Part shown: positions 23,549 to 32,133 of the stretch, piece by piece
Position numbering within the stretch: the stretch's first letter is position 1
Layout of the letters: every line of letters starts with the position of its first letter
Source: Modicisalibacter sp033446685
GTDB taxonomy: Bacteria > Pseudomonadota > Gammaproteobacteria > Pseudomonadales > Halomonadaceae
Reading direction: 5' to 3'
DNA length: 64,000 nt
Assembly (NCBI RefSeq): GCF_033446685.1
Contig: NZ_JAWQLY010000003.1
Coordinates: 1 to 64,000 of the forward strand
The notes under the pieces: generated by a model
Databases searched by the model: none
What the model was told of the DNA's origin: nothing
The model's input: the letters and a program-made list of their open reading frames with translations, nothing else
Made by a program: the position numbers and the translations under genes

Positions 23549-26383
23549 TCAGCGCCGCTCGGGCAACGCCTCGAAGCCGGCGGTCCGGGCATTGATGTCG
23601 CTGGGCGAGTCGCCGGGAGCGAAGGTAAGAGTCAGCGGCTCGCTCGCTCGAAGCGTCTGCCAGGCCTCGCGAATGTCCTCGGCCCCGAGGGTCGAGACCC
23701 GCTCGGCCAACCGTTCGCGGCGATCGAACTCGATGTCGTCGTAGGCCAGTTCGTGCCACAGCCGCTGGGTCAGCTCGGACAATGACGAATCGCGCTCGAG
23801 CAGCCGGTCGTGCACGGCCTGGCGGTAGGGGGCGAGGCTCGCTTCGTCGAGTGCGGCCAGACGCTTGCCGAAGTCGACGAGGAAGGCATCGATACGCGAC
23901 TGGATTCGCGCCACATCGGTGCTCGGCGACTGGACCAGCATGCTGATTCCGGGCGCCTTGAGTAGCGGCTGATAGCCGGCGTTGACGATGTAGCCGAGCT
24001 GCTCCTCGGTGCGCAATTGCGCGTAGAAGGGCGTCTCGATCAACTGGCCGAGCACCGCCAGCCGGGCCTGGCTGGCGAGTGAGCTGTCGCGGCCCTGCAG
24101 GTAGCGCAGCACGGCGCTGTCGTTGCGCGTCGAGTCCGGATGCAGGACCGGAGCATCGCCGGGCACGTCCAGCGTCTTAAGATCGGGGATCGCCGAGTCG
24201 GCCAGCCCCGGGGCCAGGGCGTTGGCGACTTCGAGCCCTACGCGGCGGGCGCGCGCCGGCTCGAGATTGCCGACCGCCAGGCTTTCGAGGTGCAGGCTGT
24301 CGAGAAAGCGCTGCCGGTAGGCGCGCAGGTCGTCGGCATCGAGCGTACCGATGGCTTCGAGCAGGGCGGGACTCGACCAGCTGGGACGGATCAGCGCATC
24401 GCCCAGGGTCTGCTGCATTTGCTGATAGAGAGGTCCCTGCGGGGCGTTGCGCCACTGACGCTCGAGCCCGAGCTTGACGCGTGCCACGCTGTCCGCAGCG
24501 ATCTCGCCGTGGCGCAACTGCTCGAGCACGCGCTGGATCACTCTGTCCTGATGATCGCGCCAGCCGGAAAATGACAGCGTCATGCCGCGACCATGGGCAT
24601 AGGCGTTGAACGACTGACCGGCCAGGCGCGCCGGGTAGAGCGCCTCGTTGAGGCTGTCGTTGAGCCAGCCGGCGAGCAACCGGGTGAGGGCGGCGTCGTG
24701 CGCGCTATGAGCCGCGGCGGGGTTCTGCAGGCTGAAGCGCCACTCGACGCGCGGCGTGCCGAAGCTCGCGTCGGGGCGATACCACAGGGCGTGCTCGGGT
24801 TTATCGATCAAGGCCTTGGGTGCCGCCGAGTCGAGCGACAACAGGCTCAGGTCCTCGGCGATATAGGGGTTGGGGCCGGGCAATGCCAGGCCGTCGAGCG
24901 GTTCGGCCGCGGGCCATTCGTCGACCCGCGATAGCCGGTAGGGCGCGTCGAACCATTCGGTGGTCTTGTCGCCTTCGACGTCGGGACCGCTGTAAATGCG
25001 CAGCAGGCGCTCGGGGGTGAGCTTGGCTAGGATCTTGCGCAGCTCGTCGGGCTGGTAGCCATCCATGCGGTACGGCCCGTACTGGACGTCCTCGAGCGGG
25101 TAATAGGCCATGTTCATCGCCAGGCTGCTGGCTAGACTGATGGGCTCGCCGCGCTGCTGGAAGCGAAAGGCCTGCTCGGCGAGGCGGGCCTGTTGCTGAT
25201 AGCGCCAGGCGTCGAGCCCGGCGTTGCGGATGCGCTCGATCATCGCAAACAGGCTGGCCTGGATGCGGTCGAGCCGCTCGGCGCCTTGGGGCGTCAGGCT
25301 GATGTCGACCACAAACAGCGCGTCGTCACCGTCGCCCTGCGCACTGCCCGCCGACAGTCCATCGGCCCAGCCGGCTTCGCGCAGCGCGGCCAGCAGGCTG
25401 CCCTGGCCCTCGTGGCCGAGCAGGTTGGCCAGATAGTCGAGCGACTTGTGGCGATAGTCCTGCTGCGGGTCGGCGATCGGAAAGGCGAAGCGCACCCGGC
25501 GACTGTCCTCGAGGCTCTTGACCGCGAGCCGGGTCGGCAGCTGCTCGTCGGTCAGCAGCGGCTGGGGCAGCGTGGGTCTGGTCAGGCCGCGATCGGGGAT
25601 GGCGGCGAAGTCGTCGCGGACCCAGTCTTCCAGGGTCTGAAGCGATTGCGGGGCGACCACCACCAGATCCATGACGTGGGCCCCGTAATGGGTCTTATAG
25701 AAATCGATCAGCGATTTGCGCAGCGGCTGGCTGTCATCGTCGAGCGTCTCGAGGCTGCCCACGGCGAAGCGTGTCGAGGGGTGCTCGGGATTGAGCGCCT
25801 GGTTCATCGCCTCGTTGATGCGCCGCCCATCGTCACGCAGCCGGGCCTGATACTCGGAATGCACGGCGTGGCGCTCACGATCGACATACCCGGCGTTGAA
25901 GCGCGGGGCGATGAAGAACTGGCTGAAGCGATCGAGCGCACCCTCGAGTGCGCCGGGCTCGATATCGAAGAAATAGTTGGTGTCGCGGCTGGCGGTGAAG
26001 GCGTTGTGGCTGCCGCCGTGCTGGTTGATGAATTGCTGGTAGCTGTCGGCTTTCGGGTAGCGCTCGGTGCCCAGGAACAGCATGTGCTCGAGAAAGTGCG
26101 CCAGACCGGGAATGGCCTCGGGGTTCTGACTGCTGCCGACGGCGACGTTCATGGCCGCGGCGGCCTTGTCGGCGTCGGGATCGCTGATCAGCAATACCTC
26201 GAGTCCGTTGTCCAGCGTCAGGGTACGGTAGTCGCGGCTGTCGTTGGGGCTGACGATCGGGGTGCTGGAGTCGGCCGTTGCGGCTGTCGCGGGCGTGGCG
26301 CCGTCGTCGGCCGCTGCCGGTAGGCTGAACAGCAGGCCGAGCAGTAGCGCAAGGGCGCCGGGCCGGGGTCGCAGTGGGTGCAT
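23549..26383 (-). CDS. ptrA: Pitrilysin-like zinc protease (insulinase family M16)
   Basis: A 944-residue M16A peptidase (E. coli protease III is 962). A signal peptide (about 1-26) directs it to the periplasm. The inverted zinc motif HFLEH is at 96-100, with Glu177 78 residues after Glu99, as in pitrilysin. EMLFLGT-type and NAFTASRDTNYFFDI stretches and the C-terminal RTEEQLGYIV complete the family pattern. It likely degrades small peptides such as signal fragments. The start was set at 26383, where GGAG is five bases away; ATG 26386 is too close. The start codon overlaps the stop of the upstream SRAP gene. Confidence 0.9.
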   Translation of the reverse strand: MHPLRPRPGALALLLGLLFSLPAAADDGATPATAATADSSTPIVSPNDSRDYRTLTLDNGLEVLLISDPDADKAAAAMNVAVGSSQNPEAIPGLAHFLEHMLFLGTERYPKADSYQQFINQHGGSHNAFTASRDTNYFFDIEPGALEGALDRFSQFFIAPRFNAGYVDRERHAVHSEYQARLRDDGRRINEAMNQALNPEHPSTRFAVGSLETLDDDSQPLRKSLIDFYKTHYGAHVMDLVVVAPQSLQTLEDWVRDDFAAIPDRGLTRPTLPQPLLTDEQLPTRLAVKSLEDSRRVRFAFPIADPQQDYRHKSLDYLANLLGHEGQGSLLAALREAGWADGLSAGSAQGDGDDALFVVDISLTPQGAERLDRIQASLFAMIERIRNAGLDAWRYQQQARLAEQAFRFQQRGEPISLASSLAMNMAYYPLEDVQYGPYRMDGYQPDELRKILAKLTPERLLRIYSGPDVEGDKTTEWFDAPYRLSRVDEWPAAEPLDGLALPGPNPYIAEDLSLLSLDSAAPKALIDKPEHALWYRPDASFGTPRVEWRFSLQNPAAAHSAHDAALTRLLAGWLNDSLNEALYPARLAGQSFNAYAHGRGMTLSFSGWRDHQDRVIQRVLEQLRHGEIAADSVARVKLGLERQWRNAPQGPLYQQMQQTLGDALIRPSWSSPALLEAIGTLDADDLRAYRQRFLDSLHLESLAVGNLEPARARRVGLEVANALAPGLADSAIPDLKTLDVPGDAPVLHPDSTRNDSAVLRYLQGRDSSLASQARLAVLGQLIETPFYAQLRTEEQLGYIVNAGYQPLLKAPGISMLVQSPSTDVARIQSRIDAFLVDFGKRLAALDEASLAPYRQAVHDRLLERDSSLSELTQRLWHELAYDDIEFDRRERLAERVSTLGAEDIREAWQTLRASEPLTLTFAPGDSPSDINARTAGFEALPERR

Positions 26384-27069
26384 CATGTCTCCTGTTCGCT
26401 ATGCCAACGGACCATCTTGCCGGTGGGGCGTCCGCAGGCCCAATCCTGGTTGGCGGGATCGTTTACCTGCCTTGATACAGGAAAAGCGCCCAACAGTTCC
26501 AAGGGCGCCGGCGATAGACCGTCACGCACCTTGGACAGCGGCGTCGCCGGGTCGAGCCATTCGGCGAGGCGTTGCGGTGCTATCAATGCCGGAAAACGGT
26601 CGCTGAGCGGGGCCAGCAAAGGGTTGGCCGGCACGGTGATCAGCGCCGTGGAGTCGTTATAGGCGGTCAGCGTGGTGTGGTATCGGCACCACAACCCGGC
26701 CAGCAGCAGCGGGCCGCGGTCGACCCGGGTGATCAGGAACGGCTGCTTCATGCGTGGCTGGGTCTTCCACAGGTAGACGCCACTGACCGGGATCACGCAG
26801 CGCCGCGCGGCAAAGGCTTCACGGAACATGGCGCGTTCGTCGAGCGACTCGGCGCGCGCGCAATGCGGCGCATGATCGAGCACCTTGAGCCAGGGTGGCG
26901 TCAGTCCCCAGAACGCCGTGGTCAGATGCCGTTCGGAGCCTGCCTGGCGAATGATCGATAGCGGATTGCGCGGGGCGCGATTGGGGCTGGACTGCAGCGG
27001 CTGGTCGACGTGCAGTTCGTCCAGCAGTTCGGCGAGCGGGTGCGCGGCGATGTGCAGGCGTCCGGCCAT
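26383..27069 (-). CDS. SRAP-fold protein lacking the catalytic residues (YedK/HMCES-like pseudoenzyme)
   Basis: A 228-residue protein with the SRAP core: TTAFWGLTPPW, ARAESLDERAMFREAF, PVSGVYLWK, PLSDRFPALI and PVSRQVNDPANQ align with E. coli YedK. SRAP proteins crosslink abasic sites in ssDNA through Cys2, helped by an Asn, a Glu and a His. Here the residue after Met1 is Ala (ATG GCC), the Asn of INAR is Cys70, the Glu of the FEW loop is Leu100 and the His of IHDR is Ser156. All four are gone, so crosslinking seems impossible, yet the fold looks intact. ATG 27069 has AGGAG five bases upstream; no alternative start restores a Cys2. Coupled to the protease gene. Confidence 0.85.
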   Translation of the reverse strand: MAGRLHIAAHPLAELLDELHVDQPLQSSPNRAPRNPLSIIRQAGSERHLTTAFWGLTPPWLKVLDHAPHCARAESLDERAMFREAFAARRCVIPVSGVYLWKTQPRMKQPFLITRVDRGPLLLAGLWCRYHTTLTAYNDSTALITVPANPLLAPLSDRFPALIAPQRLAEWLDPATPLSKVRDGLSPAPLELLGAFPVSRQVNDPANQDWACGRPTGKMVRWHSEQET

Positions 27070-27235
27070 GGGCTCTCCTGGGGCGGTGCGCTGGCGCGCG
27101 GTGATAAGGTTGTCAATGCACGACGCGGCCGTAGGTCGGCGGGCTTGCGTTTGCGCACGGTGTCGATATGCTGGTGTGAAAACAGTGTTCGACCACGCCG
27201 TCCAACTTCGGGCGGGCGACGAGACGAGGAACTCA

Positions 27236-27850
27236 ATGGCACGTCCCAGACAGCATGCGCCCGAAGCGTTGCATGCCCAGGTCATGACGGCATGCGATGG
27301 CTGGCTGCGTGAACAGCCCGTGCATACGCTCTCGCTGCGTGCGCTGGCTCGGGAAATCGGCTGCGCGCCCAGTACTTTGCTGAAGCTGTACGGCAGCTTC
27401 AACAATCTGCTGCAGTACGTCAATATCGAAACCCTCGAGCGCTTGCGCGGAGCCATCGAGGGGATGGGCGAGGCCGCGCCGGAGCCGCGCCTCAAGGCCC
27501 TGGCGACCGCCTACTGGCAATTCGCCCGCCAGGACCCCTACCGCTGGCAGCTGCTGTTCGATTACCCGCTGGCCCAGGAGGGCGAGCTCGACCAACGTCA
27601 GAGCAGCATGATCGAGGGCCTGTTCACCCGTGTCGAAGCGACCCTCAAGGAGTACCAGCCGGACCTCGACACGCTCGAGTCGCGACGCATGGCGCGCACC
27701 CTGTGGGGCAGCGTCCACGGCCTGGTGCAACTGGGCCTGAACGAGCGCCTGGGCTACTGGCAGGGCCACCAGCTGGAAGTCGGCGAACTGCTCGATCAGC
27801 TCCTGACCACCATCCTCGCCGGGCTCAGGCACAGCCCGAGGACGCCGTGA
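27236..27850 (+). CDS. TetR family transcriptional regulator
   Basis: A 204-residue TetR-type repressor. The helix-turn-helix lies at about 30-55 (LSLRALAREIGCAPSTLLKLYGSFNNLLQYVN), followed by a C-terminal ligand and dimerisation domain of the WHG type (PYRWQLLFDYPLA, WGSVHGLVQLGL). The start at 27236 has GAGGA five bases upstream. Its stop codon overlaps the GTG start of the transporter-acyltransferase gene (GTGA), so it probably controls that gene and itself, perhaps sensing a lipid. The effector is unknown. Confidence 0.88.
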   Translation: MARPRQHAPEALHAQVMTACDGWLREQPVHTLSLRALAREIGCAPSTLLKLYGSFNNLLQYVNIETLERLRGAIEGMGEAAPEPRLKALATAYWQFARQDPYRWQLLFDYPLAQEGELDQRQSSMIEGLFTRVEATLKEYQPDLDTLESRRMARTLWGSVHGLVQLGLNERLGYWQGHQLEVGELLDQLLTTILAGLRHSPRTP

Positions 27851-29751
27851 GCCGATCGTTACTGGCGCGTCGCTATTTCGCCCCGTTCTTCTGGACCCAG
27901 GCGCTGGGGGCCTTCAACGACAACGTCTTCAAGAACGTTTTGCTGCTGCTGCTGACCTTCGTCGCGGTGCCGCGCCATGGCTGGGACACCGGCCTGCTCA
28001 ACAACCTCGCGGCGGGGCTGTTCATCCTGCCCTTCCTGCTGTTCTCGGCCTGGGGCGGCACGCTGGCCGACCGCCTCGACAAGCAGCGCCTGGTGCGCCG
28101 GCTCAAGCTGCTCGAGCTGGTCACCATGTGCCTGGCGGCGACGGCAGTGTGGTTCGAGCAGTTCCTGCTGCTGCTCGGCCTGCTATTCATGATGGGCACC
28201 CAGTCGGCGCTGTTCGGGCCGGTCAAGTACTCGATCCTGCCGCAGCATTTGCCGCGCACCGAGCTGGTGCGCGGCAACGCCTGGGTCAATCTGGGCACCT
28301 TCGTGTCGATCCTGCTGGGCACCCTGCTGGCGGGGGTGCTGACTTCGTTCGACGAGCGTACCGCGCGGCTGGCGATCGCCGTCACGCTGATCGGCGTGGC
28401 CTTGCTCGGCTATGCCACCAGCCTGGCCGTGCCGCCGGCGCCATCCAGCGACCCGGGCCCGGTCGGCTGGCGGCCGTTTGCCGGCAGTGTCGCGGTCCTG
28501 CGCGACAGCTGGCGTCAGCCGCGGATCTTCCGCGCCCTGCTGGGCATCAGCCTGTTCTGGTTTTTGGGTACCTGCTATCTGACCCAGTTGCCGGCGTGGG
28601 TGCGCGACGTCGTCCACGGCGGCGAAAGCGCCGTCAGCTGGCTGCTCGGCGCCTTCGCACTGGGCGTGGGCAGCGGCGCCATGCTGTGTTCGCGGCTGTC
28701 CGCGGGGCGCCTCGAGCTGGGTCTGGTGCCGCTGGGGGCGTTATTGATCGCCGCCGCCGGGCTGGCGTTTGCCGAACAGTCGGCGCTGGTCGGCGAGACG
28801 ACGACCCTCGCCGCGCTGCTGGCCATCCCGGGCTTTTGGGCGATGTCGCTGGCGCTGGCGCTGGTCGGCGTCGGCGGCGGGTTGTATATCGTGCCGCTCT
28901 ACACCCTGGTGCAGGTGATCAGCGCCGAGGGCCAGCGGGCGCGGATGATCGCCGCCAACAATCTGCTCAATGCGCTGTTCATGGTGCTCGCCGCGGGCTT
29001 CGGCATTCTGCTGCTGAGCGTACTCGACGTTTCGCTCAACGTCTTCTTCGCCTGGCTGGCGGGCATTGCCCTGCTGATCGGCCTCGTGGCCCTGACGATC
29101 AACCCACGCGCAGTGCTCAGGCTGTCGATCTTTGCTCTGACGCGGGTACTCTATCGACTGCGCTTCGTCGGACGTGGCCATATCCCCGCGGAAGGCCCGG
29201 CGCTGGTGGTCTGCAATCATGTCAGCTTCATGGATGCGCTGGTGATCGGCGGTGCCAGCCCGCGTCCGCTGCGCTTTCTGATGGACCGGCCGATCTACGA
29301 GTCGCCGGGGCTGAACTGGTTCTTCCGGCTGGCGGGGGCGATTCCGGTGGATTCCGAGCGACGCGATCCCGGCGGTGTGCGCCGCGCCATGCAGGAGGTC
29401 AGCCGGGCGCTGCGCGACGGTGAAGTGGTGATGCTGTTTCCCGAGGGGCGCCTGACCACCGACGGCGAGGTGCAGTATTTCCGCCGCGGGGTCGACATGA
29501 TCCTGCGCCGCGACGCGGTACCGGTGGTGCCCGCGGCGCTGGCCGGGTTGTGGGGGTCATGGACCTCGCATTGCGATGGCAGGGCCTTCACCAAGCTGCC
29601 GCGGCGCTTTCGGCCGCGGGTCGCGCTGGTGTTCGGCGAGGCGTTGTCACCGGGGCAGGCCGACCGCGCGACGCTCGAGGCGCGGGTGCGCGCGCTCAAG
29701 GAAAACGCCGAGCAGAGCCTGGCCTGCAAGGCGGCTAAGGGGCGTCAGTAG
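27847..29751 (+). CDS. MFS transporter fused to PlsC-type acyltransferase (LplT-Aas-like)
   Basis: A 634-residue fusion. Residues 1-420 are a 12-segment MFS module resembling the lysophospholipid flippase LplT (FFWTQALGAFNDNVFKNVLLLL is its signature). Residues 430-634 are a glycerolipid acyltransferase with His458-x4-Asp463 (NHVSFMD) and the FPEG box at 531-534. It should import lysophospholipid across the inner membrane and reacylate it, doing what separate LplT and Aas do in E. coli, but it lacks Aas's acyl-ACP synthetase domain. The start is GTG 27847, in a GTGA overlap with the TetR gene. Confidence 0.88.
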   Translation: MSRSLLARRYFAPFFWTQALGAFNDNVFKNVLLLLLTFVAVPRHGWDTGLLNNLAAGLFILPFLLFSAWGGTLADRLDKQRLVRRLKLLELVTMCLAATAVWFEQFLLLLGLLFMMGTQSALFGPVKYSILPQHLPRTELVRGNAWVNLGTFVSILLGTLLAGVLTSFDERTARLAIAVTLIGVALLGYATSLAVPPAPSSDPGPVGWRPFAGSVAVLRDSWRQPRIFRALLGISLFWFLGTCYLTQLPAWVRDVVHGGESAVSWLLGAFALGVGSGAMLCSRLSAGRLELGLVPLGALLIAAAGLAFAEQSALVGETTTLAALLAIPGFWAMSLALALVGVGGGLYIVPLYTLVQVISAEGQRARMIAANNLLNALFMVLAAGFGILLLSVLDVSLNVFFAWLAGIALLIGLVALTINPRAVLRLSIFALTRVLYRLRFVGRGHIPAEGPALVVCNHVSFMDALVIGGASPRPLRFLMDRPIYESPGLNWFFRLAGAIPVDSERRDPGGVRRAMQEVSRALRDGEVVMLFPEGRLTTDGEVQYFRRGVDMILRRDAVPVVPAALAGLWGSWTSHCDGRAFTKLPRRFRPRVALVFGEALSPGQADRATLEARVRALKENAEQSLACKAAKGRQ

Positions 29752-31028
29752 GCGAGCCGGGCGCGGCGTACCGGCTGCCAGCAGCGCGCCGCGGTGATTA
29801 GATTGTCCTTGACCTGAATGATCTCCATACGCGTCGTGCCCAGTTGCAGGCAGGCCGGCGCGTCGGGGAACGACTCGAGATGCTCGATGATCAGGCCATT
29901 GAGGGTCTTGGGCCCGTCGGTGGGCAACTGCCAGCCGAGCATCTTGTTGATCTCGCGGATGTTGGCGGTGCCCTCGATGATGTAGCTGCCGTCGTCCTGG
30001 AGGTGGATTTCCTTGTGCATGCCGGCGACGTCGGTGGTGAATTCGCCGACGATCTCCTCGAGGATATCCTCCAGCGTGACCAATCCCTCCACATCGCCAT
30101 ACTCGTCGACGACGATGCCGATGCGCCGTTTCTGCTGCTGGAAGTTGAGCAATTGGGTATGCAGCGGTGTCGATTCGGGAATGAAGTAGGGCTCGCGCGC
30201 CTCCTGGACGATCGCCGCCTTGGTCACTTCGCTCTTGGACAGGAAACGCGCCGCGTTGCGTAGATGCAGGATGCCGATGATGTTGTTGATGTCGCCCTTG
30301 TAGACCGGCACGCGGGTATGCTGGCTGGCGCGAATCTGGGCGAGGATGCTCTCCAGGTCATCGTCGAGGTCGATGCCGGCGATCTCGTGGCGCGGCACCA
30401 TGATGTCGTTGACGGTGACGTTCTCGAGATCGAGGATCGACAGCAGCATCGCCTGGTGGCGACGCGGAATCATGGTGCCGGCTTCGTGGACCACCGTGCG
30501 CAATTCGTCGCGGGTCAGGTTGTCGGCGCCGCCCTCGATGTTCTTGACCCCGAGCATGCGCAGCAGGCCGTTGGACATCGCATTGACCAGCCAGACCAGC
30601 GGATAGAGTCCCTTGAGCAGCGGTTCCAGGGCCAGCGACGCCGGATAGGCAATGCGTTCGGGCTTGATCGCCGCGTAGGTCTTGGGGGTGACCTCGGCGA
30701 AGATCAGCACGACGATGGTCAGCGCCAGGGTGGAGATGGCCGGGCCCGATACTTCGCCGAAGAAGTGAATGGCGATGATGGTGCCGATCGAGGCCGCCAG
30801 GTTGTTGACGAAGTTGTTGCCGATCAGGATCACCCCGATCAGTCGATCGGGACGTGACAGCAGGCGCATGACTCGCTGGGCGCGCCGCTCGCCACTCTTC
30901 GCCTGATGGCTCAGCCGGTAGCGATTGATCGACATCATGCCGGTCTCGGAACTCGAGAAGAAGGCAGACAGGCAAATAAGTAAGAAAAGCAGGCCGAACA
31001 GCAGTCCCAAGGGGATGTCGTCGCTCAA
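29745..31028 (-). CDS. CNNM/CorC-HlyC family membrane protein (YfjD type)
   Basis: A 427-residue protein. The CNNM/DUF21 membrane domain (1-190) has about four segments with the SAFFSSSETGMMSINRYRL signature. A CBS pair follows (about 205-325, MVPRHEIAGIDLDDD, GIVVDEYGDVEGLVTLEDILEEIVGE) and then a C-terminal CorC_HlyC domain (340-420). Such proteins are implicated in magnesium/cobalt efflux. The start appears to be TTG at 31028 with GAGGA ten bases upstream, since no ATG precedes the conserved membrane domain. Its last seven bases overlap the convergent acyltransferase gene. Confidence 0.88.
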   Translation of the reverse strand: MSDDIPLGLLFGLLFLLICLSAFFSSSETGMMSINRYRLSHQAKSGERRAQRVMRLLSRPDRLIGVILIGNNFVNNLAASIGTIIAIHFFGEVSGPAISTLALTIVVLIFAEVTPKTYAAIKPERIAYPASLALEPLLKGLYPLVWLVNAMSNGLLRMLGVKNIEGGADNLTRDELRTVVHEAGTMIPRRHQAMLLSILDLENVTVNDIMVPRHEIAGIDLDDDLESILAQIRASQHTRVPVYKGDINNIIGILHLRNAARFLSKSEVTKAAIVQEAREPYFIPESTPLHTQLLNFQQQKRRIGIVVDEYGDVEGLVTLEDILEEIVGEFTTDVAGMHKEIHLQDDGSYIIEGTANIREINKMLGWQLPTDGPKTLNGLIIEHLESFPDAPACLQLGTTRMEIIQVKDNLITAARCWQPVRRARLAY

Positions 31029-31116
31029 GATCGAAGAGTCCTCAATCGCGTATCAAGCTCGTTTGTAGGGAATCGAGCGCCCCGGTGTCAAGGCGACGGA
31101 GCGCCGATGCGGGCTT

Positions 31117-31917
31117 TCAGACTCGGTCGAAGACCACTTCGAGGGCAAATTTACTGCCGAAATAGGCCAGCAGCAGCAGCGCGCAGCCGCCCAGCGTCCA
31201 GCGTGCCGCGCGGTTGCCGCGCCAGCCCAGGAAGTGGCGGCCGGCGAGCAGCGTGGCGAAAATCACCCAGGCGGCAAAGGAAAGGACCGTCTTGTGGACC
31301 AGATGCTGGGCGAAGAGGTTGTCGAGGAACACGACGCCGCTGACGATCGCCGCCGTGAGCAGTACCATGCCGACCCAGATCAGTTCGAACAGCACCCGCT
31401 CCATGGTCGTCAGCGGCGGCAGCGACTGCACCAGCCCGCGCGTGTGGTGATGGCGCAGCGCCTGGTTCTGGCGCGCCATCAGGAACGCCTGGACGGCGGC
31501 GATGGCGAACACCGCGAAGGCCACGATCGAGGTCAGGATATGCACCATGATCCCCGGAGTGAGGCCGGCCCGATGACTGCCGACCGGCAACTCCGTGGCT
31601 AACAGTACGGTCGCGGCGGCGATCGGGAACAGCGCCACGGCGGCGCTCAGCACCGGTTTGAAGAGGCTCGTCAGCAATATCAGGATCGCGACCAGCCAGC
31701 TGACCAGCGAGGCGCTGGCCGAGATGCCCAGGCTCAGCTCGCCGAGATCGTCCAGGGCGGCGGTCACCACCACGCTATGGCAGGCCACGGCGAGCACCCC
31801 GAGGGCGCGCACCAGGATCGGGTGCGGCGGCACGCGCCGGGTCAGCGCCAGGCCCTGGCAGACGCCGCCGGCGACGTAGAAGACCATGGCCAAGATAGCG
31901 AAGGGGAACGCCTGCAT
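31117..31917 (-). CDS. ypjD: Inner membrane protein YpjD (CcsA/cytochrome c assembly-like)
   Basis: A 266-residue protein with about eight membrane segments and the cytochrome c assembly family pattern (HILTSIVAFAVFAIAA, SGVVFLDN, HKTVLSFAAWVIFA, with conserved His residues). The heme-lyase WWD motif is not evident. It lies divergently upstream of ffh, the conserved position of ypjD in gammaproteobacteria. ATG 31917 has AGGA six bases upstream. Function unproven. Confidence 0.85.
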   Translation of the reverse strand: MQAFPFAILAMVFYVAGGVCQGLALTRRVPPHPILVRALGVLAVACHSVVVTAALDDLGELSLGISASASLVSWLVAILILLTSLFKPVLSAAVALFPIAAATVLLATELPVGSHRAGLTPGIMVHILTSIVAFAVFAIAAVQAFLMARQNQALRHHHTRGLVQSLPPLTTMERVLFELIWVGMVLLTAAIVSGVVFLDNLFAQHLVHKTVLSFAAWVIFATLLAGRHFLGWRGNRAARWTLGGCALLLLAYFGSKFALEVVFDRV

Positions 31918-32020
31918 GAAAGGTCCTGCCGACCCGGGAGCTGGATGGAAAAGCGAATCGATACGCGCGCCACTATAGCGAATTGTGCTGCGCGCGCCCA
32001 GCCTGCATCGCTCGCGAGCA

Positions 32021-32048
32021 TGGAGAGACGCCGCCTGAACGCGTATAA
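32021..32048 (+). promoter_or_regulatory. Promoter of ffh
   Basis: TGGAGA (32021-32026), a 16-base spacer and a perfect TATAAT (32043-32048), 86 bases before the ffh start. Confidence 0.6.
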
Positions 32049-32133
32049 TCGCCGCCCAAACGCGTCGTGCCCGTGGCGTGACGACCCCGTCCCGCCCATG
32101 TCGGGCACCGTGCATCCATAGCCGGAGAGTCAC

